The notes under the pieces were generated by a model, which had not been told where the DNA came from, did no database searches, and saw nothing but the letters and a program-made list of their open reading frames with translations. A stretch of DNA of 64,000 nucleotides, taken from Piezodorus guildinii. Taxonomy: Eukaryota; Arthropoda; Insecta; Hemiptera; Pentatomidae. The DNA lies in assembly GCA_023052935.1 (NCBI GenBank), contig CM041292.1, positions 44,266,857 through 44,330,856 on the forward strand, written 5' to 3'. Position numbers and translations under genes: made by a program. Of this stretch, positions 11,620-23,369 are shown one piece after another. How positions within the stretch are numbered: position 1 is the stretch's first letter; every line of letters starts with the position of its first letter.

Positions 11620-12590
11620 AAGACGGTATCATGTATCCCACCCCTTGGATGGATCAATGTAGTTATTCCCCTCCATCCAAAGGTATAATTTCTTCAATTA
11701 AATCATCACCTACCTGAATTAACTTTTACGTTTACTACCTCATTCCATTAAAATCTCAATTCCTTGTCAAGAAACAAGAACCCGTGTTTCTGACCATTAT
11801 ATTCCTTTCAAAAGAATATGAGCCATCCTTTTTTGCCAGGTACATTGTCTGCTGGAATACATTTCCGCCAAACATCCACTAGGCTCCTTTAACTCCATCT
11901 CCCAATTCCAATTTTTCATCTTTTAATGCCTTCTTGTTTCCCAATTAAATGTTAGCTAATATTTCTATGAAGTAAAGAATTTCAATCAATTTGAGATGAA
12001 AATAGTTTATCCCTTCAAATTTTAAAAATTAACACATCCATTCAGGTAAAGATAATTTATTATATTTATCGGTTATTTTAATTTATTTAGACGTAAAACA
12101 CGAATTGTGACGAAGAGAATTTTTTTTTTATAACATATGACTGTTTTTACTGTATTTTTACTTTCCTTATTCGCCTTTTGATTATTATTTAATATAATTA
12201 TATAATTCTATAAAATTATTAATATTTTCAATTTCATTATATCATCGGCAAGTTTAAAAAAAAATATTTAAAGAAATTTACTACTGTATTGATTTTATAC
12301 AGGAAGGAAATGTGATTAATCTGGCAAGTCATTTTTTTCTATTTTTTTATTCATTTGCATTATCCTCACCAGACCTTGTATGTTTCCGAAGTTCCTTTAT
12401 TTTTCTTTTAATTCAACCAGAAAATACTCATTTACTTTTTCAGTTTTACTTATTCTTTTCTCTTGACGTCAAGTCATGTAATGTTATATTGAGAAACTTA
12501 ATAAGTAAGACTTTGTTCAGGTATAGCTTTAATTTTTGGTCACTTGTATTACTATCGTATTTTAAGAGATGGTTCCTTATCTGTTTATTC
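11620..12590. other. No gene seen
   Basis: AT-rich intergenic DNA. Frames here are short and of low complexity. Confidence 0.35.
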
Positions 12591-12593
12591 ATA

Positions 12594-12661
<68 letters not shown>
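12591..12661. repeat. (CT)n(TA)n microsatellite
   Basis: A run of CT dinucleotides (about 12593-12614) passes directly into TA dinucleotides up to 12660. The apparent 116-codon frame ending here is produced by the repeat. Confidence 0.9.
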
Positions 12662-12664
<3 letters not shown>

Positions 12665-12944
12665 TTAATTTACATACATTTTATATGTATAGCATTAGAA
12701 TAAAATAATTTGCTAATTATGGACGAAAGTTTTTGCAGAGTAAAAATTTGAAAATATAACGTGAAAGTTCCTATTTTATATAGTCATATATTATACAATA
12801 CTTATGGTAGTATACAATACTTCTTATTTTCGGTGATGATTTATCAAACAAAACTATTCCTCCTGGATATATCCAGGATAAACTGGAGAAATGAATTACA
12901 GGTCTACAAAAAGGGCCATGCTTCCGATGGCAAAGCGAGTGAAA

Positions 12945-13025
12945 AATCTCGAGGGAGAGAAAGAGAGTGAGTGAGAGAGGGTGATAGAGAGAGCGAGGAA
13001 GAGAGAGCGATATGGAGAGATAGGC
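12945..13025. repeat. GA-rich low-complexity tract
   Basis: Irregular GAGAGA purine-rich DNA. The short frames through it are low-complexity and unlikely to be genes. Confidence 0.6.
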
Positions 13026-13294
13026 CCCAATCCCTTTACCTCTTCTCTCTCTTTCTCTTATCTCATCCTTTTAAAGTGTTTCTTGCCAAAGGAGCATCCT
13101 GGGAAGAGGAGCTCTTAGTCCTATCTATGTGGTCAATCATTTTATTTTTACTGTTCTCCGTCAATGGCCCTGTATCGCTTCCTTCGTCTTTTGATTGATA
13201 AAAGTCATTGAGTGCTAACTTTTTTTTTTTTTTAATAAAAAAAAAACAATTTTTGCTTATTTTGTATTTTAGTATTTTTTTTTATACCAGGCTG

Positions 13295-13515
13295 CTTCAC
13301 AGATATACAAGACTTCCAAAAAGACACACATACATAATGTTCAAATTTTTCAATCAAAAACTTTTAGAACTATAACGAATTCTCTCTGGGACGTTCGCAA
13401 CAATACTTTAAAGACAGACCTTCACGTTTTCAAGACACTCATTAATACAAAACGTGGCCTGCTGGCTGAAAACAAGTTGGCTGAGAGATCTCATAACATA
13501 AATGCGAATTAGGAA
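13295..13515 (+). pseudogene. Jockey-like LINE C-terminal fragment
   Basis: The frame from about 13348 reads FQSKTFRTITNSLWDVRNNT and then LKTDLHVFKTLINTKRG. This matches the C-terminal pattern of Jockey-type RTs (FQSKxLRxIxNxPWYVRN, then L..DLxxxT). Just upstream, another frame reads GCFTDIQDFQKD, matching WGCxxxSDIQxIQ. The similarity fades after about 13510. It is too decayed to assign a family, possibly family E. Confidence 0.55.
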
Positions 13516-14584
13516 ACACGCCAGGATGCGGTATCGTAGGACATTCCCTCTCCATCATGCCTATCACGCCACATCAACATTATTGTCATCACATTCACTG
13601 ATTATCGACCGCATGAATGTTTTAAGATAAAAAAAGTATTTTTATAAAAATCAAAACTGTGAGTTAGCAGTAATCTACGGATTTTAAATATGAACGGCTT
13701 GCAGCAAGTATAAAAAATAGTCACAATTGCAAGATTAATTAATATTTTGTGAAGTAAATACGTTTTATCTGTAGTTTAAATTTGGATATATCCCATTAGA
13801 TAAGAGGGCTCACTCATTAAATAGCGTTATAAAGAGTTATAAATTATAACGTGAAATACATTTATTGAGTAAACCTTACAATTTTAAATGGTGAGTAGTT
13901 ATCGGGTAAGAATATTCTGTATTGGATTGATCAGTGTTAAGGAATATTTCTCGAGGGTTTCAACTTTAATTCCATTTTTTGTTTGATGAATATGTTTAGG
14001 AACTTTCCTGTCAATAATAAATAAAAAATTATTACCAGAAGATTTTTATTTCATACCTATGATAAAAATGGTTAGAATACATTTGTTAGCAAACGAGTCC
14101 CACAACGATTTCATGAAAAAATATAATATTTTGAAAAGAAATTATATGAAATTAATGTTTAATTGCAAATAGTACTCATCTTAAATAAAGGCGTCATGGA
14201 AACATTACCCCCACAGCAGTTAAGTCATGCGGGTTTAGTCTACGAACTCCTTGAAGTGCTAAGGCAGGTGTACAAATAAGTCCCAATAGATACTCTCTTA
14301 AATGAAAAAATTCTTAAATATGTTTAAGCATTTTATTTTAAACAGTAGATAACACTAAATAATATAAATTCAATGTAAATTTAAAGAACAGAAGAATGCA
14401 GACAATATAATAATTAATAAGATTAATTATTGTATATTAAATCATTAGTAAATCTACTCTACTATTATATAAAAATTTGTATCAGTGTTTTTAGTTTATA
14501 TTAATTAATATTTTTTAACCCTTTCTTTGACATAACACTTCTTTATGACATTTTTTCCGGCTTATTCCTTTCGCCGTTCTTTAT
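13516..14584. other. No gene seen
   Basis: AT-rich DNA with no recognisable frames or repeat ends. Confidence 0.35.
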
Positions 14585-14850
14585 CCTGTTAATGCAGGCC
14601 TATTGTTTCAGTGATTCTTACCAAACTGTAAGGATCGATCTGTTCACACATCTAAAATGAGGTCATTACCAAAGTGATAATAACATATCGTAGCTATCTC
14701 TTCAAAACTACATATCACATGATAGGCAGTTCTTTATTGCTGAACCTGCATGTTGGTGAAACTACTAACTCCATATTATTGAAGTGCTTATTAAGGTGAC
14801 TGTCTTGTGGTATAGTCCTGTCATCCTCCTAAGTGTTATCCTGTCCATTG
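14585..14850 (-). pseudogene. LINE family F, region after RNase H
   Basis: The minus strand reads RRMTGLYHKTVTLISTSI, then after a shift VSPTCRFSNKE and, further on, YVIITLV. This parallels the stereotyped C-terminal sequence of I/R1-type LINEs with RNase H: LTGHCxLNxHLHxMG, then SPxCRxCxxEEET and HVLCxC, then FG. At least two frameshifts and several stops are present. No RT domain is recognisable nearby. Confidence 0.6.
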
Positions 14851-15848
14851 AGAAAAGAGTTGAGCAATAGAATTATTTTGTATTTAATTCATAATATAAC
14901 TTTTCCTTGTGTTGTCATATTTTAATTCTAAAAATAATACTAATTAACTAATTATGTTTAATGAAATTAAAATAATTTTGTATATTTTACAACGCAGCTC
15001 AGTTAAAATATTTCTATTATTAGATTAATGGAAAAGAGAAAATCAAACATTACTCACCCAAATAAGGAGGACCTCATAACGTCTGTAAAGTAAGGTTTAT
15101 CTAAAAGTTTTAATAGATGTAATATTTCTCTCCCAAATAACTACATATATTTTTATACACCAAATTGTATTGTATTTTGTATCGTTTTAAAAATATAACT
15201 TGATTCGCACGGGTGCGATTTAGATGCGGACTCATTAATGTTAAGTACAATTTAGCCAATTAAGTGTTAATGACTTTAGAGTTATCAGATCATCGTCGCA
15301 AAAAGTGCACTTAGCATTTAATCATCGGCATATATTAGATACATAAATTGATCACTAGATAAAAATGTTTACAGTTTAGTGGTTTGCTATTTGAAACTAT
15401 TCATATTTTATTCGGCTATTATTATTTTATATTTTAAAGATACTATTCAAAATACATCACCTAGACGATAAACCTGAACTATAAGTTAAATTATTTTCCA
15501 TGGGTATTACTTTATAAGATTATATAATAGATAGATAATATATTATAACAAATTTCCATTTGTTTTAACGACTTAGTTTACGTCGTTAACGATTTGGTAC
15601 CTAATATTCTTTTTTTTCTAGTCCCTTGAGTACTCTTTGAAAGAATATAACCTGTACGATACTTTACGGTAATAACAATAAACTCCCTCATCATTGCCTT
15701 ACAAACAATATATGTTCGTAAGCTAATGCGCTTATAAAAACTTTCTCAAAAGAACCAAACTATTACTAAACAAAAGTTAAAACTTGTGCGGCTTATTTTA
15801 TTGCATATTTTTGTTCCAAACGGTTTTTTTACGTGTATATTACTACTA
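14851..15848. other. No gene seen
   Basis: AT-rich, no recognisable feature. Confidence 0.35.
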
Positions 15849-16596
15849 ATATTTTAAGAAAGTTTTTTTTTTACTACATTTAATCTAATTTTCCTATCTA
15901 AAGAAAAACATAACTGCAATGTATTTTAATTATTCTTAAATAAGTAAACCTTCAAGAAAGAATGAGTTAAAGAATAGTGAAAACTGTATTTATGTATTTG
16001 TATTTGGTGGATCTATTATCACTGCTGTAATAAATCAGTAAATACTGCTTCTATCTTGAGAAAATACTATATCTTCTGAATATGATGATAGATTGTACTG
16101 AGGAGTTTGGGTGACTACAAATGTACATTCCGAGGTCTCCTTCTTTGAGTTTGACACAAGTTATGTTACAACCAGAGTAATAAGTCTTGAGGATTCGAGA
16201 GTAGATATAGCAAGGGATTGTGGGGGGATTATGAGGTGCCATAGGTGGTCAAAGCAAGTGCTTGCAGGTGGTGGGAACTGTGCCTAAAGTACAGATGTGT
16301 GTCCTTTGTCGGTACTGGTCAAGTCCATCCTAGGTAGATGGTATAGGGTTATCGGTGGTAGTCTTAGGTAGAAATCTTTTGGAGACAAAGGAAGTTATTA
16401 GTTTACTATATATTATTAATTAGGCAATCTCATTCCATAGCTTACTAATATTTCAGGAAAGATTTTTTTTATTACATTAAATTTAATTTTCTTACCTAAA
16501 GAAAACCTTAATTGCAATGTACTTTAATTATTCTTAAATCAAAGTCAACTTTTAGGAAAGAATGAACTAAATGAAAGTGAAAGCCGAAAAAAAATC
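15849..16596. repeat. Pair of ~140-bp direct repeats flanking 460 bp
   Basis: The segment 15849-15995 (ACTACATTTAATCTAATTTT ... TGCAATGTATTTTAATTATT) recurs with scattered differences at 16453-16596. Between them lies a slightly GC-richer 460-bp stretch with no good frame. The arrangement resembles a very small LTR-like unit, but I see no primer-binding site, polypurine tract or TG..CA ends. A segmental duplication is as likely. Confidence 0.55.
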
Positions 16597-17344
16597 GGTG
16601 CGTGGCTTAGAAGAAGTTCGCGGAAACCAACAATTCCGCTATCATTTATATATATAATATAAGAATATTTCCAGAATCTTTGAAGAATAGGAATTCCTCA
16701 TGAATGGGAAACTAGTACAAAACATTTGGAAATATGACGGTAATAAAAAGTTATTTTCTATAACAAGTAGGAGTAATTACTGTGATCTAGATGCGCTTTT
16801 GAAAGGGTAGAAAATATTTGAAAGCAACTGAGGAGACTTGTGTTTCAAACCGACGGTACTTTAATCAAAGTGAAAGAGCCCCTTCCTCGAGAGAAGTCGG
16901 GAGGCTCCCCTTCAAAGGCCCGTCCTAATCAACATTGCCCGCTCCCGCATTCTCTGTTACGTGCTATCTATTCACCATTTTATCATCCCCATTAGTATTT
17001 TTAAACTTCGTATGTACATCTGCAGTACATGCTGTGGTGTAGCTTTACTTCAACCATACCGCTAACTTATAAAATAATTTAGAGATAAAGAAAATACTTA
17101 ATTAAATCCAGAGGCACCTCATCCAGGCTTGATGTTACGGTTTATAATTAAAAGGAGATCTTTTATCATGCTCCTTTTAAACCTTCTATAAATGAAGTTA
17201 GGATATAGATTATGATGTCTTTAATGAGTGAGTTTGTACGACCTTAAAAATTTTCGTGGAATCGTTTTTTCGAATTATTTAAGCTTGACTAAAGAGATAT
17301 TATTAAAGTTATGCGTTCAAGTTATTCTTACCACCAACTTTACC
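16597..17344. other. No gene seen
   Basis: A GC-richer patch at 16845-16965 (CCTTCCTCGAGAGAAGTCGG) may be a decayed retroposon but cannot be assigned. Confidence 0.3.
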
Positions 17345-17580
17345 TTTAAATGTTTTTCCTTCTGGGCGCGACAGGCCGTTGTAGGCCCTTGACCGTTACG
17401 GTGCAAATTCACCGTGTTTCCAAAAATTATAAAAGGGGTAAATAATTTTACCCGGAGGGAGGGAATGCTGTGAGTGAATCCCTATTTAATCAAATGCTTA
17501 ATGAATCCCTCCGGGGACTGGGATTCGAACTCCAACCTTTGGCGTGAGAAACTAGGGCTCATTTAAAATCTATTACTAAG
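17345..17580 (-). repeat. SINE-2, tRNA-derived
   Basis: On the minus strand, TTTCTCACGCCAAAGG precedes a box-B-like GGAGTTCGAATCCCAGTCCC. Next come AGGGATTCACTCACAGC, CCCTCCGGGTAAAAT, and a distal GGTCAAGGGCCTACAACGG. It aligns along its length with the copy inserted in the mariner relic at 49246-49465. Box A is poorly preserved. Confidence 0.65.
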
Positions 17581-18771
17581 GTTTGCTTTGTTCAATAAGG
17601 AAAGTTTTGTAATCATCAAAAAAAAAAATATAAATAATAATTGGTCTCCCTTATGAGATCTTATGTTTCAAGAAACGTAAGACCCAAAAAAAGTATCCCA
17701 CGCCCCCGGGTTTTCTTTGAAACTGATAGACATTTTTTTTTTTCGAAATTACAAAATAACATTGCGTAAAAATTCCAATTGAACATAGGTTATAAGTAAC
17801 AATAAGTAGGGACTAAATTTCAGATCCGTAATGTGTGAGCCCTGTGGCATTATTCTGTCAAATTTAATACCATGGTGTTTTAGTGCAATAAGAATTAGAG
17901 GACAAATAGTTAAAAAAAAACACAGTAGGGTTTTTCTTGATTTGACAAATTTCACACAGTTTGGAACAACTCACGGAATTTCATAACTTAAAATTTTTGT
18001 TATTAAATTCGTTGTTATTAATAGTTGTTCACTATTTTGGTAATCATTTATTGATCCTTACACTGCTAGTACCTAACAGCGCATCTGTCTAGGCTTTAAT
18101 TAGCAGTAAGATCTCTCATCCAGCTTCTCTTCAGCTTCTTCTAACAAGGATTTCAGCTATTGTCTTGTCGTTTATTAGTCTGTCGTCATGTCTTGCAGTT
18201 TACCATGAAAGCGAGAATATAAAGTTCGTATGTGTGGTAAACTTTGTCGAAAGTGTGAACGTTACATATTTGGGCTTGTCATTCCACCTATATACCTGTC
18301 CAAAGTACCATTTAGTAATAAATGCTACTAAAGAAAAAAAAACATGTACATAAAATATTATGTTTTGACATATTTTTTTAATAATAAACAACGTCATTAG
18401 ATAATCAATTGCAAAGGAATTTATGACTATTTCCGTGGCGAGGTAGGTTGGAGAAAAACAAAAGGTCCTGAGAATGACTGATGGTGACGTTTTGTTTTTT
18501 GCTTTAACCTCGCAGAGAAAAGAAAAAAAGAGAGAGAAGACTAAATAATTCTATTATGAAAGAGCTATTGATGGGATAGCCAGTTGTTTACCACTACCAG
18601 GCAGTCGTGACAAAAAGGGAAAGAAGCTGGTCTGCCCTTGACCCAGGAGATTGATAGTGTCCTGGGCTTCGTCCTTAATTATCCCCCAAGAACCTTCATC
18701 ATTATACTCCCGGCTCACCTGCAAGCAACTACCGTTCTTCGGCTTCAATAATTATAATAATATTACAAGAA
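17581..18771. other. No gene seen
   Basis: AT-rich DNA. Open frames of 62-68 codons occur on both strands but match nothing I recognise. A palindromic CTTATGTTTCAAGAAACGTAAG-like motif lies near 17662-17683. Confidence 0.35.
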
Positions 18772-19415
18772 CATCTGGTGCGCGCAACACGCGACTTTCA
18801 CTTACCTCGATGTTAAAACCAATTTAGATTTTTAAATACATTAAAAAATAAAATAATTATTAAAGAATTAATTACATTGAGGTTCAACATTAACCTTATT
18901 ACATTACATCATTAGTTACATTAGAAACATGTGTTTTATTAAATAACTTATTGTAATATTATCCAGACAATCAGTTTTATCGGCATTTTATCATTCTTCA
19001 TCAACTTTCTAATATCTTAAGCTCTCCAACGGTATATTATACATCCATATTACGGTTTTATGTTTGAAAAAAAAAATTTCATAAACAAAATATTTTTTGC
19101 TTTTATATTTTTAGTTTTTATATGGCATTCGTTTAACTTATTTATCTTTCCGTATTTTATCAATCCTAAAAAGATGATATAGGCAATTCTTCTGAATCTA
19201 TTAAATTAAATGTACTTTAGATGCATAAAATTTAAAATATCGCCATTCAAGCCCTGTCAGACTATTTCAATTAGAATGAAACCTATGCTATACTCAATCC
19301 CATTAAATATTACATCGATATAGCGATTTTAATAAAAATTGTCATGTTTTTTTTTTATTTTTTATAAAATCGTAAAAAGGTTCAAAATGCATAGTATAAA
19401 GTGGCTCTATGAACT
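18772..19415 (+). repeat. CTTAC element, 3'-truncated
   Basis: Begins ATCTGGTGCGCGCAACACGC and GACTTTCACTTACCTC. It runs through TCTCCAACGGTATATTATAC, AAGCCCTGTCAGACTATTTC and GCATAGTATAAAGTGGCTC, then stops before the (CA)n and right-terminal blocks. Confidence 0.75.
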
Positions 19416-20174
19416 GAGTCTAGGTCCCTTTTTGGGTTGTAGAGGTCCCTGTTATTTAACGAATACGAATAGTGTTCCTTAAAGGAAACAAATTCTGTTT
19501 ACCTAAGAAAAAATTAACAATTACCACAATTGTTGTTACTCGGTTTCTGAACTACAACACACTGAATCATAAGTGGTTTAAGTGTTTTAATACTTATTAT
19601 TAATATTAATATTTATAAGATGAGAGAGTTAGGTATTGATAATGTGTATTCGGTATTGATAATTTGGTAGTGTCTGTTTGCATTCTCAAAAACAATTTTT
19701 TTATTGAATAATATTACAATTTTCTTCAATTTGGACATTAATAATAGTGGTGATACAATACATTAATACAATATTTACACAATAATGAAAGAAATTTCCA
19801 TTCTGATATTAAAAATTACCTTGATGACAGCTGACAAAGGGTGGATACTGAAATTATTTATGCAAAAGTTGCAATTATTATTGTCTTAATTTATATCAAA
19901 CGTATTGATAATAAATAGACAGATACAGTTAAAAAAATTGGATAAAGTGGTGTATTGAGATTAAACAGAAAATGATCAGTTGTTTATTCAGAATGATTCC
20001 GTCAAACATCACGCAGTACCTAATACCTGAAAGTATCCTTTAACACTCTTTTAGATATCCTTGGAACTGTGGTTTTTAAATTTTCTACCTATACTGCTTC
20101 ATTAGTCTTATTACATTAAAACCCTCCCTAAATTACCATTTACACACACTAAATTAACACTAAATTACCATTTA
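19416..20174. other. No gene seen
   Basis: AT-rich DNA, no recognised feature. Confidence 0.35.
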
Positions 20175-20672
20175 CTACTTACCACAAATTCTTAGGCTTG
20201 ACATTTGATAGAAAACTGACCTGGGAACATCATATATCCATCATAAAATCACAGGCTACGAAAAAATTAAACATACTGCGAGTTCTCAGCGGCACTACTT
20301 GGGGTTCAGACAGAAAAACTTTATTAATACTCCATAAAAGTTTGATAGGTTCAAAACTTGAACATGGATCATTTGTATATGCTTCGGCACACCCACGAAT
20401 TCTCGCCAGGCTCGACACAGTACTTCATGCAGGAATTAGAATATCCACTGGGGCTTTTCGAACCAGCCCTATCCTTAGCTTATGTTCAGAAGCCGGAATT
20501 CCGCCTCTCATTTTTAGACGGCAAAAACTTGCCATAAATTATATTTCCAAATTATACCCACAGACAAATCACCCATTACCTAATAGTTCTTTCTTATAAA
20601 GGTTGAATATGCATATAGTGTCTAGGCGTTGATGACCTTAGGGTTTTACGCCTTAAACCCAAACAAACAAAA
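20175..20672 (+). mobile_element. LINE-C C-terminal fragment with 3' tail
   Basis: The frame from about 20186 to 20599 reads FLGLTFDRKLTWEHHI and covers the RT thumb. It continues LRVLSGTTWGSDRKTLLILH, RISTGAFRTSPILSL and EAGIPPLIFRRQKLA, a pattern typical of I/Jockey-superfamily LINEs that lie upstream of an RNase H. The frame then stops. The 3' part holds GCGTTGATGACCTTAGGGTT, TTACGCC and a tail of AAACCCAAACAAACAAAA. It is severely 5'-truncated and internally shortened. Confidence 0.8.
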
Positions 20673-21133
20673 TATTAAAACCCTTCCTCTTATGTTTTTT
20701 TTTGAAAAGTGAAAACGATTACAAGTTTACTCAAGTGGAATAATTTTTTGAAGAAAAAAAATTGATATTCTTTATTCTTGTAAGAATAATTATTTATCAA
20801 TACCCATCATACTTGAAATTTTTCAGAAACTATACATACCTACAGTAGAATATGTTCTGCCTATATAAATCTTAGCCCTGAAACATATTTCACTTTGCCC
20901 GTGACATTTAGAAAAAATAAGTCTTTTTTCACTAGTAATATTTTATGTGACACATAGATATCCAACGGCTTTATCCACCTGACAAGGGCAACTTTTATCT
21001 TCTGCCGGTTTAAATAAAATGTTCTATAGAGGATTGTGTCGGGTCACCTTCTTTTAGCATTAAATACTGGATATTTAATAATTGATAATGAATTTATTTA
21101 TTTAATAATGCATATTTTAAAATATATTCAATG

Positions 21134-21170
<37 letters not shown>

Positions 21171-21687
21171 CCACATATATAACCATCATTTCTAAAAATC
21201 ACCTCCAACAATTTTGATTGAAATCGCAACATCGATTGATAGTTCAACGCCCTTCAATATCAGATCGGCTTCTTACTCAAATGGTCTGAAAGAACTCCTT
21301 AATCTACTTCTAAAGAATCTCTATTTATTGTTATTATTATTATTATTTTTTTACTAATTGACAATTTCTTTACTAATATTAGTAAAGAGTAATGAATTGA
21401 AATAAAGTGTGAATGAATTTCAGGGTCTAACTAAAGGAAAAATTCCCTCAATGAAACAGTTGTGGAAATATGACGAGTAATATTACGGTATAAAAAAAAA
21501 AACAACGGAAAACTAAACAAAAGTATTTCTTTCACAACATCTTTTAAAATGTATATAAAATAAATTAATGTTTTGTTGATTCGCACAAAAAGTATTATGT
21601 AACAATGATTATTAAATGATTCAAAACAGTATTTGAAGGACATTAAAACAAAATATAGATAACATATTAAAACACAATTCATATTTT
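20673..21687. other. AT-rich with (TA)n tract
   Basis: No gene seen. A (TA)n run lies at 21138-21165. The minus frame at 21431-21796 begins in the neighbouring LINE and runs into low-complexity DNA. Confidence 0.45.
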
Positions 21688-22425
21688 TTTTCTTTATATC
21701 TTTATTTACACCTGTCAGATTTTGGATTGAAATGATTGCAGTTTTTGTATGTGAGTCTTTTTTGCTGAACCAAAAATCTGTGAAGCGTAAGTCCATATTG
21801 GCTTAAGAAGGTATGTGTATGTATTCAGTTTCTGTCTAATTTTTAATTTTGATGATTTTGAAAAAAGAGAGTATAGTATTTTCAGTCGGTGGTTGAGAGT
21901 CTGTCTTTTCATCTTGACATGTGGGCCCCACGTCATCCTTCGATCGAGTGCCAGTGCTAGGTAATGTACAGAGTTGTTCTGAGGAGTTTGGTTGTTGTCG
22001 ATAAAAATTGGTGGGCACGTGTTTTGTCGTAGTGTAAACGTTACGTGTTTTGATTTGTCGTGATTTAAACGAATTTTTCTAAGATTCTACCAATTTGATA
22101 GTAGCATTAAGTGATTTTGTAGAGTCAGTGAGGCCAGTATGGGATCGCAGTTTGATGTTAGAATTGCAGTATCGTCTGCGTAAGTAGCAATCAATGTGGT
22201 GGGATGAGTTGCTTTGTCATGTGTGTAAACAATGTATAGGAGAGGAGCAAGTATCGATCCTTGTGGTACTCCTGCCAAGACTGGTCGGATTGAAGAAGTT
22301 TCTGAGCCCTGCCGAACAGAGAAAAACCTATCGAAGAGGAAAGAGTGTAAAATAAGATAGTACGTGTAAGGTAGTACGTTCTTAAGTTTAAAGAAAAGCC
22401 CCTCGTTCATTCATATAATGTATAA
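21688..22425 (-). mobile_element. LINE-A'-type fragment, frameshifted and shortened
   Basis: Reading down from 22410, LFFKLKNVLPYTYYLILHSF is followed by LAGVPQGSILAPLLYIVYT and the catalytic YADDTAIL, so the RT palm is present. After 22087, frameshifts break the thumb: one frame carries TNFYRQQPN, another the TWGPHVKMKRQTLN block, KPIWTYASQIFGSAKK and LQSFQSKI. The family's C-terminal ~100 residues are missing; the 3' end ACAGGTGTAAATAAA follows directly. It is 5'-truncated before the first RT motifs. Confidence 0.82.
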
Positions 22426-22617
22426 AATAATAACATTAACTTTTTATTTTCAAGCATATTATTCATTATTGGCTTATACGACATTATTGTGTATACTCGT
22501 AGTATAGTGTTAATATAATATTGTGTTATAAATAAACATCTTAAAAAATTCTGTTTTCAAGTATATATCAACAACACATTTACTATATAAATATTTAACG
22601 TAATTTAATGGGGATTA

Positions 22618-22990
22618 CCTGTGGTGTGGTTGCTAGTATAACAGCCCTCTATTCCCAAATTCGAAGGGCCTGGCAGATGGTCCAACAATTTTTAATCGGA
22701 GTAAAAAATCTTTAGTTATGCCGTGCTTCGGAGAAAACTCAAAATGCCTACGCCCTGATGATGACCCACGATGGGCAAAAAATAAATAGCTGAAACTACT
22801 TAGTTGTTTCATTTACTGACCGCCATTCGGACTAATACCTTCCAGAAACATAAAATGATTGACCTTAGCCTATACGATGACAAGTTTAAGATTCAATTTT
22901 ATTTAAACTTTACTAGACCAAAATTAGGACCTATTGTCTGATAAGCTACAGTAGCATTAACTTGTCATTAAATTAATAAACAAACAAACA
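22618..22990 (+). repeat. SINE-1 copy with an internal insertion
   Basis: The head GTGGTTGCTAGTATAACAGC, a decayed box B (CAAATTCGAAGGGCC) and TTAGTTATGCCGTGCTTCGG match SINE-1. So does the end TAGCATTAACTTGTCATTAA with the tail AAATTAATAAACAAACAAAC. The middle is longer than in the other copies. About 100 bp from 22745, including CCCTGATGATGACCCACGAT, has no counterpart in them and looks inserted. Confidence 0.6.
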
Positions 22991-23369
22991 AATCGTAAAT
23001 GTGAAAGCTATAACGACAGAATCAAATATAGTATATGAAGCAAGGAAAAATTAAAACAAAGAGTCTCTAAAAAGAAATATAAAAAATATATATCCAGAGA
23101 AAATGATGCATTATCAATCCCAATTATATACATAGATCGATAGTTCTTTTTGTATTATTTTTTTTTATCTGATCAGCTATTTGTTGGCTGATTATCAACA
23201 ACCGAGCATTAAAATTTAATTTTGTGGTTTTAAACGATTTATTTTAGCAATTAAGTGTTCCGGTTATTGTTTAAGGAAATTTGGTTTTTAAAAAACGCTT
23301 TTATATATGAGTCTCGTGGAAAAATAACACAAGCATCGGACAAGAGGTATAACTAATTACATAGTAATT
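22991..23369. other. No gene seen
   Basis: AT-rich spacer between SINE-1 and LINE-B. Confidence 0.35.

Noticed and set aside
12312..12662. 116-codon open frame
   Set aside because: Its end is made of CT and TA dinucleotide repeats and the rest is low-complexity; no family resemblance.
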